A DNA stretch of 64,000 nt. Source: Algivirga pacifica. Lineage in GTDB: Bacteria > Bacteroidota > Bacteroidia > Cytophagales > Flammeovirgaceae. The translations under genes and the position numbers were made by a program. The stretch lies in assembly GCF_039543525.1 (NCBI RefSeq), contig NZ_BAABJX010000038.1, positions 36,653 through 100,652 of the forward strand. The letters run 5' to 3'. This document shows positions 1 to 9,731 of this stretch, piece by piece (within the stretch, counting starts at the first letter, position 1; the number at the start of each line of letters is the position of its first letter). The notes beneath the pieces are model-generated. The model made no database searches and had not been told where the DNA came from. It worked only from the letters and a program-made list of their open reading frames with translations.

Positions 1-150
1 AGGTGTGGTGATGCCACCAATTGCACTACTGATGTCAGAAGTCCCTTTAGGTAATAAGTCAGTAATCCAGCTACAATTTGTAAATAGATAGGGCGAAAAT
101 ATTATCCCGCCTATTAAAGAAAATATAATCAGTATTTGTCTTTTTTTCAT
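1..150 (-). CDS. N-terminal part of a membrane or secreted protein (runs off left edge)
   Basis: An open frame of 50 codons starts at the ATG complementary to 148-150 and continues off the window without a stop. The product begins MKKRQ and then has a hydrophobic stretch of about 15 residues ending near PYLFTNC, which looks like a signal peptide or signal anchor. The rest of the visible part is hydrophilic and Gly/Ser/Thr-rich. It is transcribed away from the restriction locus that starts at 299. No family can be named from so short a piece. Confidence 0.6.
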   Translation of the reverse strand, partial: MKKRQILIIFSLIGGIIFSPYLFTNCSWITDLLPKGTSDISSAIGGITTP

Positions 151-298
151 ATAAATATTTTGAGTTAGAAATGTAATTCTATGTACGACTGTATGTACTT
201 TTAGTTACAAAAAAGAATTAAAATGTGAAATTTTTATCTCAAAATACGAGATATTAACACTCAACTATTAAATTGTACTTTATCAACTTCAGTAAACC

Positions 299-505
299 AT
301 GAATAGAATTAAGGAAGTCCTGAACGAGAAAGGAATCAAACAAACCTGGCTTTCGTCCAAGCTGGGGAAAAGCTATAATATGGTGAACGGGTACGTACAG
401 AACAGGCAACAACCAAGACTGGAAGTACTCATGGATATTGCAATTATCCTAGACATAGATGTAAGAGAATTAATTGTATCGAATAAAGCGATAAAAAGAG
501 GTTAA
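299..505 (+). CDS. XRE-family helix-turn-helix regulator of the restriction locus
   Basis: A 68-residue protein that is almost entirely one HTH_3/XRE domain (residues 3-60). The turn region reads KQTWLSSKLGKSYNMVNGYV, and the C-terminal helix has the usual LEVLMDIAIILDIDVRELI pattern. Its stop codon is directly followed by the hsdM ATG at 506, so the two are translated as an operon. Small XRE proteins ahead of methylase genes often act as controller proteins that time methylase and nuclease expression. That role here is inferred from position. The AT-rich 150 bp upstream would hold the promoter. Confidence 0.85.
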   Translation: MNRIKEVLNEKGIKQTWLSSKLGKSYNMVNGYVQNRQQPRLEVLMDIAIILDIDVRELIVSNKAIKRG

Positions 506-2683
506 ATGGATCATAAGTCACATAATCAAATTGTAAGTTTCATCTGGGGAATAGCAGATGATGTATTAAGAGATGTTTTTGTAAGAGGGAAATACCGTGA
601 TATCATCTTGCCTTTTACTGTTCTGAGACGACTGGATGCCTTACTTGTTCCTACTAAGGAAAAAGTTTTGGAGACTGTAGAGTTTATGAAAAAAGAGAAG
701 ATTGATAATCTGTCTGCCTTAAATAGTATCACTGGATATCCTTTCTGGAATAGTTCTCGATTTACTTTTGAAAACTTACTGCATGATGCTGACAATATAG
801 ATAGTAACCTAGAGGTATACCTGGATGGATTCAGTCCAAACGTGCAGGAGATTATCAGTAAATTTAAACTGAGAAATCAGTTGGAGACCATGAAGGAGAG
901 TGAAATCACCTACTTGTTGATTGAAAAGTTTGCATCTAAAGAAATCAACCTGAGTCCGGTAGAGGCCCTTAATGGTAAAAGTGAAAAATTACCTCCACTA
1001 ACGAACCTTGGTATGGGGTATGTGTTTGAGGAGTTGATCCGAAAGTTTAATGAAGAAAATAACGAAGAAGCTGGAGAACACTTTACACCAAGGGAAATCA
1101 TCAAATTGATGACCCATATTATGTTTACGCCTATCAAAGATCAAATTGATAAAGGTACTTATTTGATTTATGACCCAGCGAGTGGAAGTGGTGGGATGTT
1201 AACAGAAGCAGAGGAGCAGGCTCATGAGTTAACAGGTAATAAAGCAACGTTTTATCTCTACGGACAAGAGGTAAATCCTGAAACTTATGCGATCTGTACA
1301 TCCGATATGCTGATTAAAGGGGAAAAGCCTGAAAATATTGCTTTTGGCTCCACATTATCGAAAGATGGCTTTGAAAACTTCTCTTTTGATTTTATGCTTT
1401 CTAATCCTCCTTATGGAAAGTCATGGAAAAATGATGTGGATGCGATTGTGGATGATCGAGGGAAAAAAGACAAAGAAAAAATTAAAGATGATCGCTTTCA
1501 AATTGGTTTGCCAACGATTTCTGATGGACAGCTACTGTTCTTGATGAACATGGTCAGTAAAATGAAGCATAATACTGAGCTAGGAAGTAGAATTGCATCA
1601 GTACACAATGGCTCCGCTTTATTCACGGGTGATGCCGGAGGAGGAGAAAGTGAAATTCGCCGACATATTATTGAAAATGATTGGTTGGAGTGTATCATTG
1701 CACTGCCTAAAAACATCTTTTATAACACAGGTATCCCTACTTACGTATGGATTCTCAGTAACCGAAAGCCTGCCAATAGGAAAGGAAAGGTACAATTAAT
1801 TAATGCTTTAGATCTATATGTAAAGCTTCGTAAGAACTTAGGGGAAAAGAATTGTGAGCTAACGGAGGAGCACATCCACCAAATCACACAATTGTATATG
1901 GATTTCGAGGAAAATGAGATCTCTAAAATCTATCCTAATGAGCATTTTGGTTATAACAAGATTACAGTAGAACGTCCCTTGCGTTTATCGGCGCAATTTA
2001 CGGCAGAAAATATAGCAGCGTTGCGATTTGATAAAGGCTTGCAAGATGAAATGACCTGGGCTTACGAAAAATTTGGAGAGAAGGTATATACTCAGCTGGA
2101 TGAGCTTAAACCACAGATAGAAGCCTACTTAAAAAAGCATGAAATTAAACTAAAGCCTGCTTCTAATAAAAAATTACTCAGTCAAAAGTTTTGGAATGAT
2201 CAACTGGAAATACTTCAAGCTGCTGAGCAATTAATGAGTCTGGTGGGAACACAACAACATGACGATTTCAATCTCCTTAGAGATTTGGTTAAAGATACCG
2301 TAAAGCAAGAAGGATTAAAACTGGATGCCAAAGCTCAAAAACGCACTTTGGAGGTTATCTCTTGGAAAAATGAAGAGGCGGAAGCAGTGATTAAGAAAAC
2401 AGAAAAGGACGGCACCATTATTTATGAAGCGGATGCTGACCTAAGAGATACTGAAAAGGTTCCTTTAGACGAAGAGATAGAAGTTTACTTTGACCGGGAA
2501 GTGTTCCAGCATGTTTCGGATGCCTGGATAGATCATAGTAAAACCATTAAAGGTTATGAGATTTCTTTCACCCGTTACTTTTACAACTACGTCCCTCCAC
2601 GTAGCATAGAAGAGATCACGGCAGAAATTTTACAACTGGAAAGAGAAACGGATGGTATTTTAAATGAAATCGTGAAGGACTGA
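506..2683 (+). CDS. hsdM: type I restriction-modification system DNA methyltransferase subunit (HsdM)
   Basis: A 725-residue N6-adenine methyltransferase. An HsdM N-terminal helical domain occupies about residues 5-150, HFTPREI is at 192-198, the SAM-binding motif I DPASGSGG at 223-230, and the catalytic motif IV NPPY at 300-303. The C-terminal 250 residues are helical and charged, longer than the classic 520-residue HsdM, as in many Bacteroidota homologues. It should methylate adenine on both strands of the target chosen by HsdS and form the M2S core of the restriction complex. Spacing to the upstream regulator is zero and to hsdS two bases, so this is one transcript. Confidence 0.95.
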   Translation: MDHKSHNQIVSFIWGIADDVLRDVFVRGKYRDIILPFTVLRRLDALLVPTKEKVLETVEFMKKEKIDNLSALNSITGYPFWNSSRFTFENLLHDADNIDSNLEVYLDGFSPNVQEIISKFKLRNQLETMKESEITYLLIEKFASKEINLSPVEALNGKSEKLPPLTNLGMGYVFEELIRKFNEENNEEAGEHFTPREIIKLMTHIMFTPIKDQIDKGTYLIYDPASGSGGMLTEAEEQAHELTGNKATFYLYGQEVNPETYAICTSDMLIKGEKPENIAFGSTLSKDGFENFSFDFMLSNPPYGKSWKNDVDAIVDDRGKKDKEKIKDDRFQIGLPTISDGQLLFLMNMVSKMKHNTELGSRIASVHNGSALFTGDAGGGESEIRRHIIENDWLECIIALPKNIFYNTGIPTYVWILSNRKPANRKGKVQLINALDLYVKLRKNLGEKNCELTEEHIHQITQLYMDFEENEISKIYPNEHFGYNKITVERPLRLSAQFTAENIAALRFDKGLQDEMTWAYEKFGEKVYTQLDELKPQIEAYLKKHEIKLKPASNKKLLSQKFWNDQLEILQAAEQLMSLVGTQQHDDFNLLRDLVKDTVKQEGLKLDAKAQKRTLEVISWKNEEAEAVIKKTEKDGTIIYEADADLRDTEKVPLDEEIEVYFDREVFQHVSDAWIDHSKTIKGYEISFTRYFYNYVPPRSIEEITAEILQLERETDGILNEIVKD

Positions 2684-2684
2684 T

Positions 2685-3977
2685 ATGGAATATAATGAAC
2701 TAAAAGATACTGATGCTATTTGGATTCCAAAGATCCCTGAACATTGGGACCTTATAAAAGTAAGACATCTGTTTAAAGAGTCTTCAGTTAAAGGTTTTCC
2801 TAATGAGCCATTATTAGTAGCATCTCAAGAACATGGTGTTGTCAATAAAGAAGTCTTTGGTAAACGTACTATGGAAGCTACTAAAGACCTTCAAAACCTT
2901 AAGCTTGTAGAAGAGGGGGATTTTGTTATTAGCTTACGTTCATTTCAGGGAGGTATAGAGTATGCACATCAAAGGGGAATTATTAGTCCCGCTTATACTA
3001 TAATAAAAGCATTAAGGCCTATTAATAAAAGATACTTTAAACATCTATTTAAATCGAAGCCCTTTATTTCTTTGATGACTCTATGTGTTAAAGGGATTAG
3101 AGATGGACAAAATATTGACTTTCCTACTTTTAAAGGAGAGTATTTGCCGTTACCTCCAATTGAGGAGCAGGCTAAAATAGGAGCTTATCTGGACCGTAAA
3201 ACGCAGCAAATACAAGAGTTTATTCAGAAGAAGGAGCGGTTGATTGAACTTTTAGAGGAGAATAGATTAAGAAAGATTTTAGAATTGATTACAGGAAAAC
3301 AAGGCTTTAACAGTTATAAAGATTCTGAAATAGACCATTTTGGGGAGATTCCTTCACATTGGGAAGTAAAAAAACTTAACCTTATTTGTAAGGTAACTCT
3401 TGGTAAAATGCTTTGTAATGAAAATAAAGGAAATTATCACTATAAAAAATATCTAAAATCAAAAAATATTGGTTGGGAAAATGTCATTCTTGATGAAGTA
3501 GATTCCATGTGGTTTTCTAAATCTGAAATGAAAACTTATCGTATCCAGAAAAATGATTTATTAGTCAGCGAAGGAGGAGAGGTAGGTAAAACATGTCTAT
3601 GGAAAAATGAATTAGAAGAGTGCTATATTCAAAACTCTGTGCATAAACTGACCTTTAATAAAGATTGCAATCCGATATACTACCAGTATTTATTTTTAAT
3701 TTTAGGTAAAGGTGGATATTTCAAGTCAATTGTAAATCAAGTTAGTATTGCCCACTTAACAAGAGAAAAATTGGTGAAAATAAAATGCTTGGTTCCCCCT
3801 ATAGAGGAACAAGATTTAATATCCAATAATATAGAAATATTAAACACAGAAGTAGCTGAATTAATATCAAAAGCAAGGTTGGAGATTGATAAATCAAAAG
3901 AGTACCAAGAAAGTCTTATTACTCAAATGATCACAGGACAGCTAAAAGTACCTGAAAATTCTTATACAGCAGTATAA
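2685..3977 (+). CDS. hsdS: type I restriction-modification specificity subunit (HsdS)
   Basis: A 430-residue protein with the two-fold HsdS layout. Target recognition domain 1 spans about 1-155, a conserved helical spacer (PIEEQAKIGAYLDRKT, then a long helix) about 155-205, TRD2 about 215-360, and a second spacer begins PPIEEQDLISNNIEILNTEV. Each half starts with the typical IP.HWE/IPSHWEVKKL signature (residues 17-24 and 223-233). It chooses the bipartite DNA target for both methylation and cleavage. The two TRDs differ in sequence, as expected for an asymmetric target. The target itself cannot be read from the sequence. Confidence 0.95.
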   Translation: MEYNELKDTDAIWIPKIPEHWDLIKVRHLFKESSVKGFPNEPLLVASQEHGVVNKEVFGKRTMEATKDLQNLKLVEEGDFVISLRSFQGGIEYAHQRGIISPAYTIIKALRPINKRYFKHLFKSKPFISLMTLCVKGIRDGQNIDFPTFKGEYLPLPPIEEQAKIGAYLDRKTQQIQEFIQKKERLIELLEENRLRKILELITGKQGFNSYKDSEIDHFGEIPSHWEVKKLNLICKVTLGKMLCNENKGNYHYKKYLKSKNIGWENVILDEVDSMWFSKSEMKTYRIQKNDLLVSEGGEVGKTCLWKNELEECYIQNSVHKLTFNKDCNPIYYQYLFLILGKGGYFKSIVNQVSIAHLTREKLVKIKCLVPPIEEQDLISNNIEILNTEVAELISKARLEIDKSKEYQESLITQMITGQLKVPENSYTAV

Positions 3978-4020
3978 CTAAATCAACTGAGAAGATACCG
4001 CCGCAAGGAGTTATAGCAAC

Positions 4021-5460
4021 ATGGAAGTAGAAGAGTTACGCATACTGATAGAAGAGCTAAGGGCATTGCCCCAGGAGAGTGAATGGGTAGAGTTTAAGGA
4101 AAATAATACGAATCCTCAGCGTATAGGGGCGTATATTTCTGGACTCGCCAACTCAGCCAATATAGAAAATAAAGAATATGCTTACCTGATTTATGGTATC
4201 AAGGATGATACTCAGGAAGTCGTAGGGACTACCTTCAAGCCCAGAGAGGAGAAAATTGGGAATCAAGAACTAGAGAATTGGCTGGTCACTCAGCTGAATC
4301 CACCTGTTGGGGTACAGATTTTTGAATTTTCCTATAAAGAGCGTCCTCTCGTCCTTTTTCAGATAGAACCTGCTTTAAATCGTCCGGTACATTTCAAGGG
4401 TGTTGCTTATGTTCGGGTAGGGAGTTACTTGAAAAACTTAAAAGATCACCCAGACAAAGAAAGTAAGATATGGCAAAAGACGAAGCAGGTTGTATTTGAG
4501 AAAGAGTTGGCCATGCGTAACCTATTTGCGGATAAAGTCTTGGAATTGCTTGATTACCCTTCTGTTTTTAAATTACTGAATACACCTTTACCCACGGATA
4601 AGTCAGGAATCCTTGAAAAGCTGTTGGAGGAGAAACTAATAGAAAAGCGTTTCAATAAGTACCATATCACTAACCTGGGGGCTATTCTTTTCGCCAATGA
4701 CTTACATAAGTTTGAAAAGTTAGCACGTAAAACACCTCGAGTAATTGTATATAAAGGAAACAATAAGCTTCATACAATTAAGGAACAGGAAGGACACCTA
4801 GGATATGCTGTAGCTTTTGAACGCCTGGTCGATTATGTTAATGATAAGCTTCCATCCAATGAAGAAATAGGGCGAGTGTTTCGAGAGAAAGTTAATGTCT
4901 ATCCGGAATTGGCTATTCGTGAATTATTAGCGAATGCCTTAATTCATCAGGATTTTTCTATTCGAGGCGCTGGTGTGATGATTGAAATCTTTGATAATAG
5001 AATAGAAATCACCAACCCTGGTAAGCCACTTATTGATACCAAACGATTCCTGGACCATAGTCCTGAGAGCAGGAATGAGCAATTAGCTTCTTTAATGAGG
5101 AGAATGGGAATTTGTGAAGAAAGAGGAAGTGGGATTGATAAAGTGATTGCCCAGATAGAGGTGTATCAATTACCAGCTCCAGACTTTATTTCAGGAGACA
5201 ACTTTACCCGTGTGGTTTTATACTCTCCTAAAACGTTAAGACAGATGTCTAAACAGGATAAGTTAAGAGCCGTATACCAGCACTGTAGCTTGAAGTATAT
5301 CAGTGGGGAATATATGACCAATCAAAGTTTGAGAGAACGCTTTGATGTTGATAAAAAGAACTATCCTGTTATTTCCAGATTAATTAAAGAGGCGGTTAAT
5401 GAGGGCGTCATTAAGGAGTATGATAACTCCAGAATGTATGTTCCTTTCTGGGGAAGCTAG
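4021..5460 (+). CDS. AlbA_2 (Schlafen-like) plus HATPase_c_4 regulator-like protein
   Basis: A 479-residue protein. The N-terminal AlbA_2/Schlafen-like DNA-binding domain (about residues 12-130) starts at EWVEFKEN. It is followed by a linker, then an HATPase_c_4 ATP-binding region (about 290-390) with ELAIRELLANALIHQDFS, IEITNPG and GSGIDKVI. A winged-helix-like tail closes the protein. These proteins are often mis-named RecG-like helicase but have no helicase motifs. The gene lies between hsdS and hsdR, 43 bp after hsdS, a common position for accessory genes in type I loci. A role in regulating or modulating the restriction system is inferred, not shown. Confidence 0.85.
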   Translation: MEVEELRILIEELRALPQESEWVEFKENNTNPQRIGAYISGLANSANIENKEYAYLIYGIKDDTQEVVGTTFKPREEKIGNQELENWLVTQLNPPVGVQIFEFSYKERPLVLFQIEPALNRPVHFKGVAYVRVGSYLKNLKDHPDKESKIWQKTKQVVFEKELAMRNLFADKVLELLDYPSVFKLLNTPLPTDKSGILEKLLEEKLIEKRFNKYHITNLGAILFANDLHKFEKLARKTPRVIVYKGNNKLHTIKEQEGHLGYAVAFERLVDYVNDKLPSNEEIGRVFREKVNVYPELAIRELLANALIHQDFSIRGAGVMIEIFDNRIEITNPGKPLIDTKRFLDHSPESRNEQLASLMRRMGICEERGSGIDKVIAQIEVYQLPAPDFISGDNFTRVVLYSPKTLRQMSKQDKLRAVYQHCSLKYISGEYMTNQSLRERFDVDKKNYPVISRLIKEAVNEGVIKEYDNSRMYVPFWGS

Positions 5461-5461
5461 A

Positions 5462-5768
5462 CCATGTAACCGGGATGTAACTGAAAGGTGATCATCCCGC
5501 CTTAATGACTACTTAAAGGCCGTTTTACTCGTAACTAAGATGTAACTGAGCTGAAATTATTCATGAGAAGTCTCCTTGCAAAGAAGACTCACGCACAAGA
5601 TTAATTAAAGCCAATGACTTTAATTAGGTACGATGTTCATAGAGCTAATAGATTTTTATTTATACCCATTAAATAAACATGTAACTGGGATGTAACTGAA
5701 ATACTTTTTTATGTCCCATACGTTACTGTAAACAACATTTTTACACCTACATTCATGTAACTGAACGA
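5462..5768 (+). promoter_or_regulatory. repeated TGTAAC sites upstream of hsdR
   Basis: The 314-bp gap before hsdR has no gene but carries seven near-copies of (A/C)TGTAAC(T/C)G. They fall in three close pairs (about 5463-5485, 5529-5551 and 5680-5702), with the two halves about one helical turn (11 bp) apart, and a single copy at 5755-5764 just before the hsdR ATG. The second pair is degenerate in its first half (CGTAACTA). Regular pairing at one helical turn suggests a protein-binding array controlling hsdR separately from hsdM/hsdS. The upstream AlbA_2 protein or the XRE protein is a candidate ligand. That is inference. Confidence 0.5.
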
Positions 5769-5774
5769 AAAACT

Positions 5775-8700
5775 ATGGCATTTACAGACACTTCAGAGAG
5801 AGGCTTTCAAAAATATATTGTACAAGAATTAGCAGAAAAAAATGGTTTTATAGAAAGCAGTTCTGCTGATTTTAATAAAGAGTTTTGTATTAATCCTACA
5901 CAATTATGGGATTTTATCGAGGCAACCCAACCGGATGCTTTTGAAATGATTCAACGTAAAGGTAAGAGGGCTTTTTTGGTTCGTTTAGATAAAAAACTGC
6001 ATGAGTTAGGGGTAATTGAGGTACTGAGAAAGGGGATAAAGCATTTTGATAAAACAATTAACTTATTCTATCGTCAACCTGCATCCTCTTACAATGCTAA
6101 GGATCTTAAAAAATATCAATCTAATACCTTTTCAGTAACCCAAGAGCTGGGGTATAGTGAAACAAATGCGAATCGTTTAGACCTGACTATTTTTCTCAAT
6201 GGGCTACCTATTATTACGTGTGAGCTTAAAAATCCATTGAGTGGGCAAACGGTACATAATGCCATTCGTCAATATCAGACCGATAGAGATCCTAAAGAAA
6301 AGATTTTTTCTTTTGCCCGCTGCATGGTACACTTTGCTGCCGATACAGAGTTGGTCTTTATGACCACAAAGTTAAACTTCAAAAATACTTTCTTTTTACC
6401 CTTTAATAAGGGCTTAAATGAGGGTAGACCTGCAGGTAACTTTGGCTCTGGGAACCCAGTAAACCCTCATGGTTTAAAAACACACTACCTATGGGAAGAA
6501 ATTCTGACAAAGCACTCTTTAGCGAACATTATCGACAAGTTTGCTCAGGTAGTAGAAGAGAAAGCAGAAGGAGCCAAGAAAGCAAAACGAATTATGATTT
6601 TCCCAAGGTATCATCAGCTTATGGCTGTTCGTCAGATATTGGGACATGCAAAAAAATATGGCGTTGGACATAAATACTTGGTTCAGCACTCAGCAGGCTC
6701 CGGGAAATCCAAATCTATTGCGTGGTTAGCTCACCAGCTGCATGGATTATTTGATACTTCCGGTGAACATCACCTATTTGATTCAGTGATTGTCATCACA
6801 GATAGAGTCGTACTCGATAAGCAGTTAAGTGAAGACATCAAACAGTTTTCTCCTAAAAGAGGCATTGTAGAACATATCACCAGTGATGGAGGAAGTAAAA
6901 CAAGTAATCTAAAAGAAGCGCTTGCCAATCGTAAAAAAGTCATCATTTGTACGGTACAGACTTTCCCATTTTTGCTGGATGAAATGTCTGAGTTGCCAGC
7001 TATGAACTTTGGAATTGTTATTGACGAAGCTCACTCTGGACAAAGTGGACAAACTTCTTCTAAAATGAATGCTGTATTAGCTAATAAACAAACAGAAGGA
7101 GAAGAATACAAAACACTAGAAGATAAGATCAATGAATTGATTGAAAGTCGTAAGATGATCACCAATGGATCCTATTTTGCATTCACAGCAACCCCTAAAA
7201 ATAAAACACTGGAGACCTTTGGTACTAAGTCAGAAGAAACGTATACCAATGAAGATGGAGAAGTGAAATCTAAGTTCTATGCATTTCATGTGTACAGCAT
7301 GAAACAAGCCATAGAAGAGGAATTCATTCTGGATGTATTGAAGAACTATACCACCTATAATTCTTTTTACAAGCTTATTAGATCAGTTGAAGACAACCCG
7401 GAGTTTGATACAAAACAGGCTCAAAAGAAGTTAAGAGCTTACGTAGAAGGGCATGAGTTTTCTATAGGAGAGAAGGCTAAAATTATGATTGACCATTTTA
7501 ATCGAGAGGTGAAGCACTTGATTAATGGAGAAGCCAAAACCATGGTTGTTACCAAAGACATTGTATCTGCTATCAAGTATAAACAAGCTTTTGACGCTTA
7601 CTTAAAAGAAATCAAATCACCCTATAAAGCAGTTGTCGCTTTTTCAGGTAAAAAGACTTACAAGGGAGTCGAATACGATGAGGTTAGCATGAACAATTTT
7701 GAGGATAAGAAAAATGATATCCCAAAGAATTTTAATAAACCTCAGTACCGTTTTTTAATTGTAGCCGATAAATACCAAACAGGTTTTGACCAACCATTAC
7801 TGCACACAATGTATGTGGATAAAAAGTTATCTGATGTACAAGCTGTACAGACTTTGTCAAGACTAAACAGGGCCAAAAAGCCATATAAGAAGGATACTTT
7901 TGTTTTGGACTTTTATAATAAAGCAGAAGATATTCAAAAAGCCTTTGAGCCTTATTACACAGCGACTATTCTAAGCGAGGAAACCAATCCCAACAAACTT
8001 AACGATTTGGTTGATAACTTAGAGGTATTTGAAGTTTACAGTGAATATCAAGTGGAAGACTTTTTTGAGAAGTATATCAATGGAGCAGATCGAACTGTAT
8101 TAGATCCTATCATTGATCGATCTGCTGAATTTTTTAGAAATGAGCTGACTAAAGATCAACAAATAGAGTTTAAGAACAATGCCAAGTCTTTCCTACGAGT
8201 ATATAGCTACCTGGCAAAAATATTAGATTTCAACAACCAAGAGTGGGAAAAACTATTTTGGTATCTGAAACTCCTTACCCCAAAACTATTTATTGAAAAA
8301 ACGGAAGATTTAGCGGAAGGCATTTTAGAAACCATTGATCTGGAGAACTACCGTCCATCCAAAGAAGACACAATAAATATTACACTAGAAGAAGAACCAG
8401 GAGAAGTCAAGCCTATACCTGTCCAAGTTGGCGGTAGTCAGTCAGAAGCAGATTTGGATACGCTTGAAAATATCCTTAGTGCATTTAATCAACGCTTTGG
8501 GGATATTGAATGGAGCGATAAAGATAAGGTACGACAAATCTTAACAGAGCAATTGCCTGCGGAAATGAAAGCAAACAAGGACATAATGGATGCTATTCAA
8601 CATTCAGATAAGCAAAATGCAAAAATCTCCTCAGATAAAAAGCTAGAAGAATTGATGCAGCAATATTTATTTACTCAAACCGAAATTTTTAAAAAATTCA

Positions 8701-8789
8701 CTTCTGATCAGGACTTCCAAAGAAAATACAAGGAGTTTATTTTCGATACATTGATGGATACCAAGAAAGGGGTGAATACTAATCCATAA
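5775..8789 (+). CDS. hsdR: type I restriction endonuclease subunit (HsdR)
   Basis: A 1004-residue translocase-nuclease. The N-terminal PD-(D/E)XK nuclease is visible as D136 with E150-L-K152 in ITCELKNP. The SF2 motor follows, with Walker A AGSGKS at 307-312, DEAH at 417-420 and motif III-like FTATPKNKT. A later motif V/VI region reads YQTGFDQPLL and QTLSRLNRAKKPY. The C-terminal 250 residues are helical and bind the M2S core. The length matches the family. All catalytic residues are present, so the system looks intact. It ends the type I locus and is preceded by its own repeat-rich upstream region. Confidence 0.95.
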   Translation: MAFTDTSERGFQKYIVQELAEKNGFIESSSADFNKEFCINPTQLWDFIEATQPDAFEMIQRKGKRAFLVRLDKKLHELGVIEVLRKGIKHFDKTINLFYRQPASSYNAKDLKKYQSNTFSVTQELGYSETNANRLDLTIFLNGLPIITCELKNPLSGQTVHNAIRQYQTDRDPKEKIFSFARCMVHFAADTELVFMTTKLNFKNTFFLPFNKGLNEGRPAGNFGSGNPVNPHGLKTHYLWEEILTKHSLANIIDKFAQVVEEKAEGAKKAKRIMIFPRYHQLMAVRQILGHAKKYGVGHKYLVQHSAGSGKSKSIAWLAHQLHGLFDTSGEHHLFDSVIVITDRVVLDKQLSEDIKQFSPKRGIVEHITSDGGSKTSNLKEALANRKKVIICTVQTFPFLLDEMSELPAMNFGIVIDEAHSGQSGQTSSKMNAVLANKQTEGEEYKTLEDKINELIESRKMITNGSYFAFTATPKNKTLETFGTKSEETYTNEDGEVKSKFYAFHVYSMKQAIEEEFILDVLKNYTTYNSFYKLIRSVEDNPEFDTKQAQKKLRAYVEGHEFSIGEKAKIMIDHFNREVKHLINGEAKTMVVTKDIVSAIKYKQAFDAYLKEIKSPYKAVVAFSGKKTYKGVEYDEVSMNNFEDKKNDIPKNFNKPQYRFLIVADKYQTGFDQPLLHTMYVDKKLSDVQAVQTLSRLNRAKKPYKKDTFVLDFYNKAEDIQKAFEPYYTATILSEETNPNKLNDLVDNLEVFEVYSEYQVEDFFEKYINGADRTVLDPIIDRSAEFFRNELTKDQQIEFKNNAKSFLRVYSYLAKILDFNNQEWEKLFWYLKLLTPKLFIEKTEDLAEGILETIDLENYRPSKEDTINITLEEEPGEVKPIPVQVGGSQSEADLDTLENILSAFNQRFGDIEWSDKDKVRQILTEQLPAEMKANKDIMDAIQHSDKQNAKISSDKKLEELMQQYLFTQTEIFKKFTSDQDFQRKYKEFIFDTLMDTKKGVNTNP

Positions 8790-8915
8790 TACATTTGTTA
8801 CCAGTAACTCATCAATGCTAAATGTTCTAGTATGTGAAAGCATTGACGAGTTTCTGGATGATTATGGAGAAGATGAGTGACGGAGCTGAGTAATACATTG
8901 TCTTTAAACTAACAT

Positions 8916-8952
8916 ACCATAGCCATCATAACAACCTGGCTATGGTTATTTT
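8916..8952 (+). terminator. Rho-independent-like terminator after hsdR
   Basis: A perfect 10-bp inverted repeat (ACCATAGCCA at 8916-8925, TGGCTATGGT at 8937-8946) is followed by TATTTT. It lies 127 bp after the hsdR stop and would end transcription of the restriction locus. Confidence 0.7.
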
Positions 8953-9030
8953 ACTCACAGTAAATAAAATGGTAGAGTTACCATATTTTATATCCCAATA
9001 ATCAATTTAATACACTCAAAAACTTATATC

Positions 9031-9678
9031 ATGGGTAATCACACAGACTCAAAAAAACTAGACGTATGGAATAAAGCAACTAAAGTAGAAGGTTTCAACC
9101 CAAATCAATATAGACAAGATGCCTGTGGAGCTTGGATGGTCTGGAGTGAATTTGGACAAGAAACTGAATGGGGATGGGAGATTGATCATATATTCCCCGA
9201 AAGTAAGGGAGGCACTGACCACCTTGACAATTTAAGAGCTATGCACTGGGAAAATAACCGAAGTAAAGGTAATCGTTATCCAAAGTATATAGCTAAAGTT
9301 ACTGCTGAAAACAATAAAAATATTAAAAAAGAGGAAGAAAGAGTAATTAACGAACATCTTCAAAAAAAGATAGAAACTTTATATAAGGGTAAATCCTTCT
9401 ATATGTTTTTTGAGATAAAAAAGCATATTTATGACGACAGTGCTGAATATTGGAGTGATTATATCGTAGGAGTAACAAACGACCCTAAAACTATTCTTTT
9501 TTCTGAGTATGGTATTCCTGATGAAGGACATTGCTATATTTATAGGTCTGCTACATCTATGGATGACGCCAAAAAAGCATTAAATGATTTGGTAGAGCTC
9601 GGGTTAGAAAAACATAAGGGAAATAACGAAGGTAGTGTAGTTTTTGCCTTTAGGAAAATAAAACAATCAGTCAAATAA
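9031..9678 (+). CDS. HNH endonuclease-domain protein
   Basis: A 215-residue protein with an HNH nuclease motif at about residues 50-78: EIDHIFPESKGG, then NLRAMHWENNRSKG. The D52-H53 pair, N67 and the following H and N residues are the metal and catalytic positions of the family. The remaining 135 residues match no domain I recognise. It sits alone between two terminators, downstream of the restriction locus, and may be an extra nuclease or defence gene. Only the nuclease motif is firm; the biological role is open. Confidence 0.8.
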   Translation: MGNHTDSKKLDVWNKATKVEGFNPNQYRQDACGAWMVWSEFGQETEWGWEIDHIFPESKGGTDHLDNLRAMHWENNRSKGNRYPKYIAKVTAENNKNIKKEEERVINEHLQKKIETLYKGKSFYMFFEIKKHIYDDSAEYWSDYIVGVTNDPKTILFSEYGIPDEGHCYIYRSATSMDDAKKALNDLVELGLEKHKGNNEGSVVFAFRKIKQSVK

Positions 9679-9685
9679 TAACCTT

Positions 9686-9730
9686 TTTGAGGAATGAATA
9701 GTAACAGTACCACTCATTCCTCAAATTTTA
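9686..9730 (+). terminator. terminator between the HNH gene and the convergent nitrilase-like gene
   Basis: A 12-bp inverted repeat (TTTGAGGAATGA at 9686-9697 and its complement at 9714-9725) is followed by TTTTA. Runs of A/T on both sides mean it could work in both directions between the two convergent genes. Confidence 0.7.
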
Positions 9731-9731
9731 T

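Noticed and set aside
8815..8880. 21-codon frame after hsdR (MLNVLVCESIDEFLDDYGED)
   Set aside because: Too short and without start-site or conservation support. It may be translated but I cannot support it.
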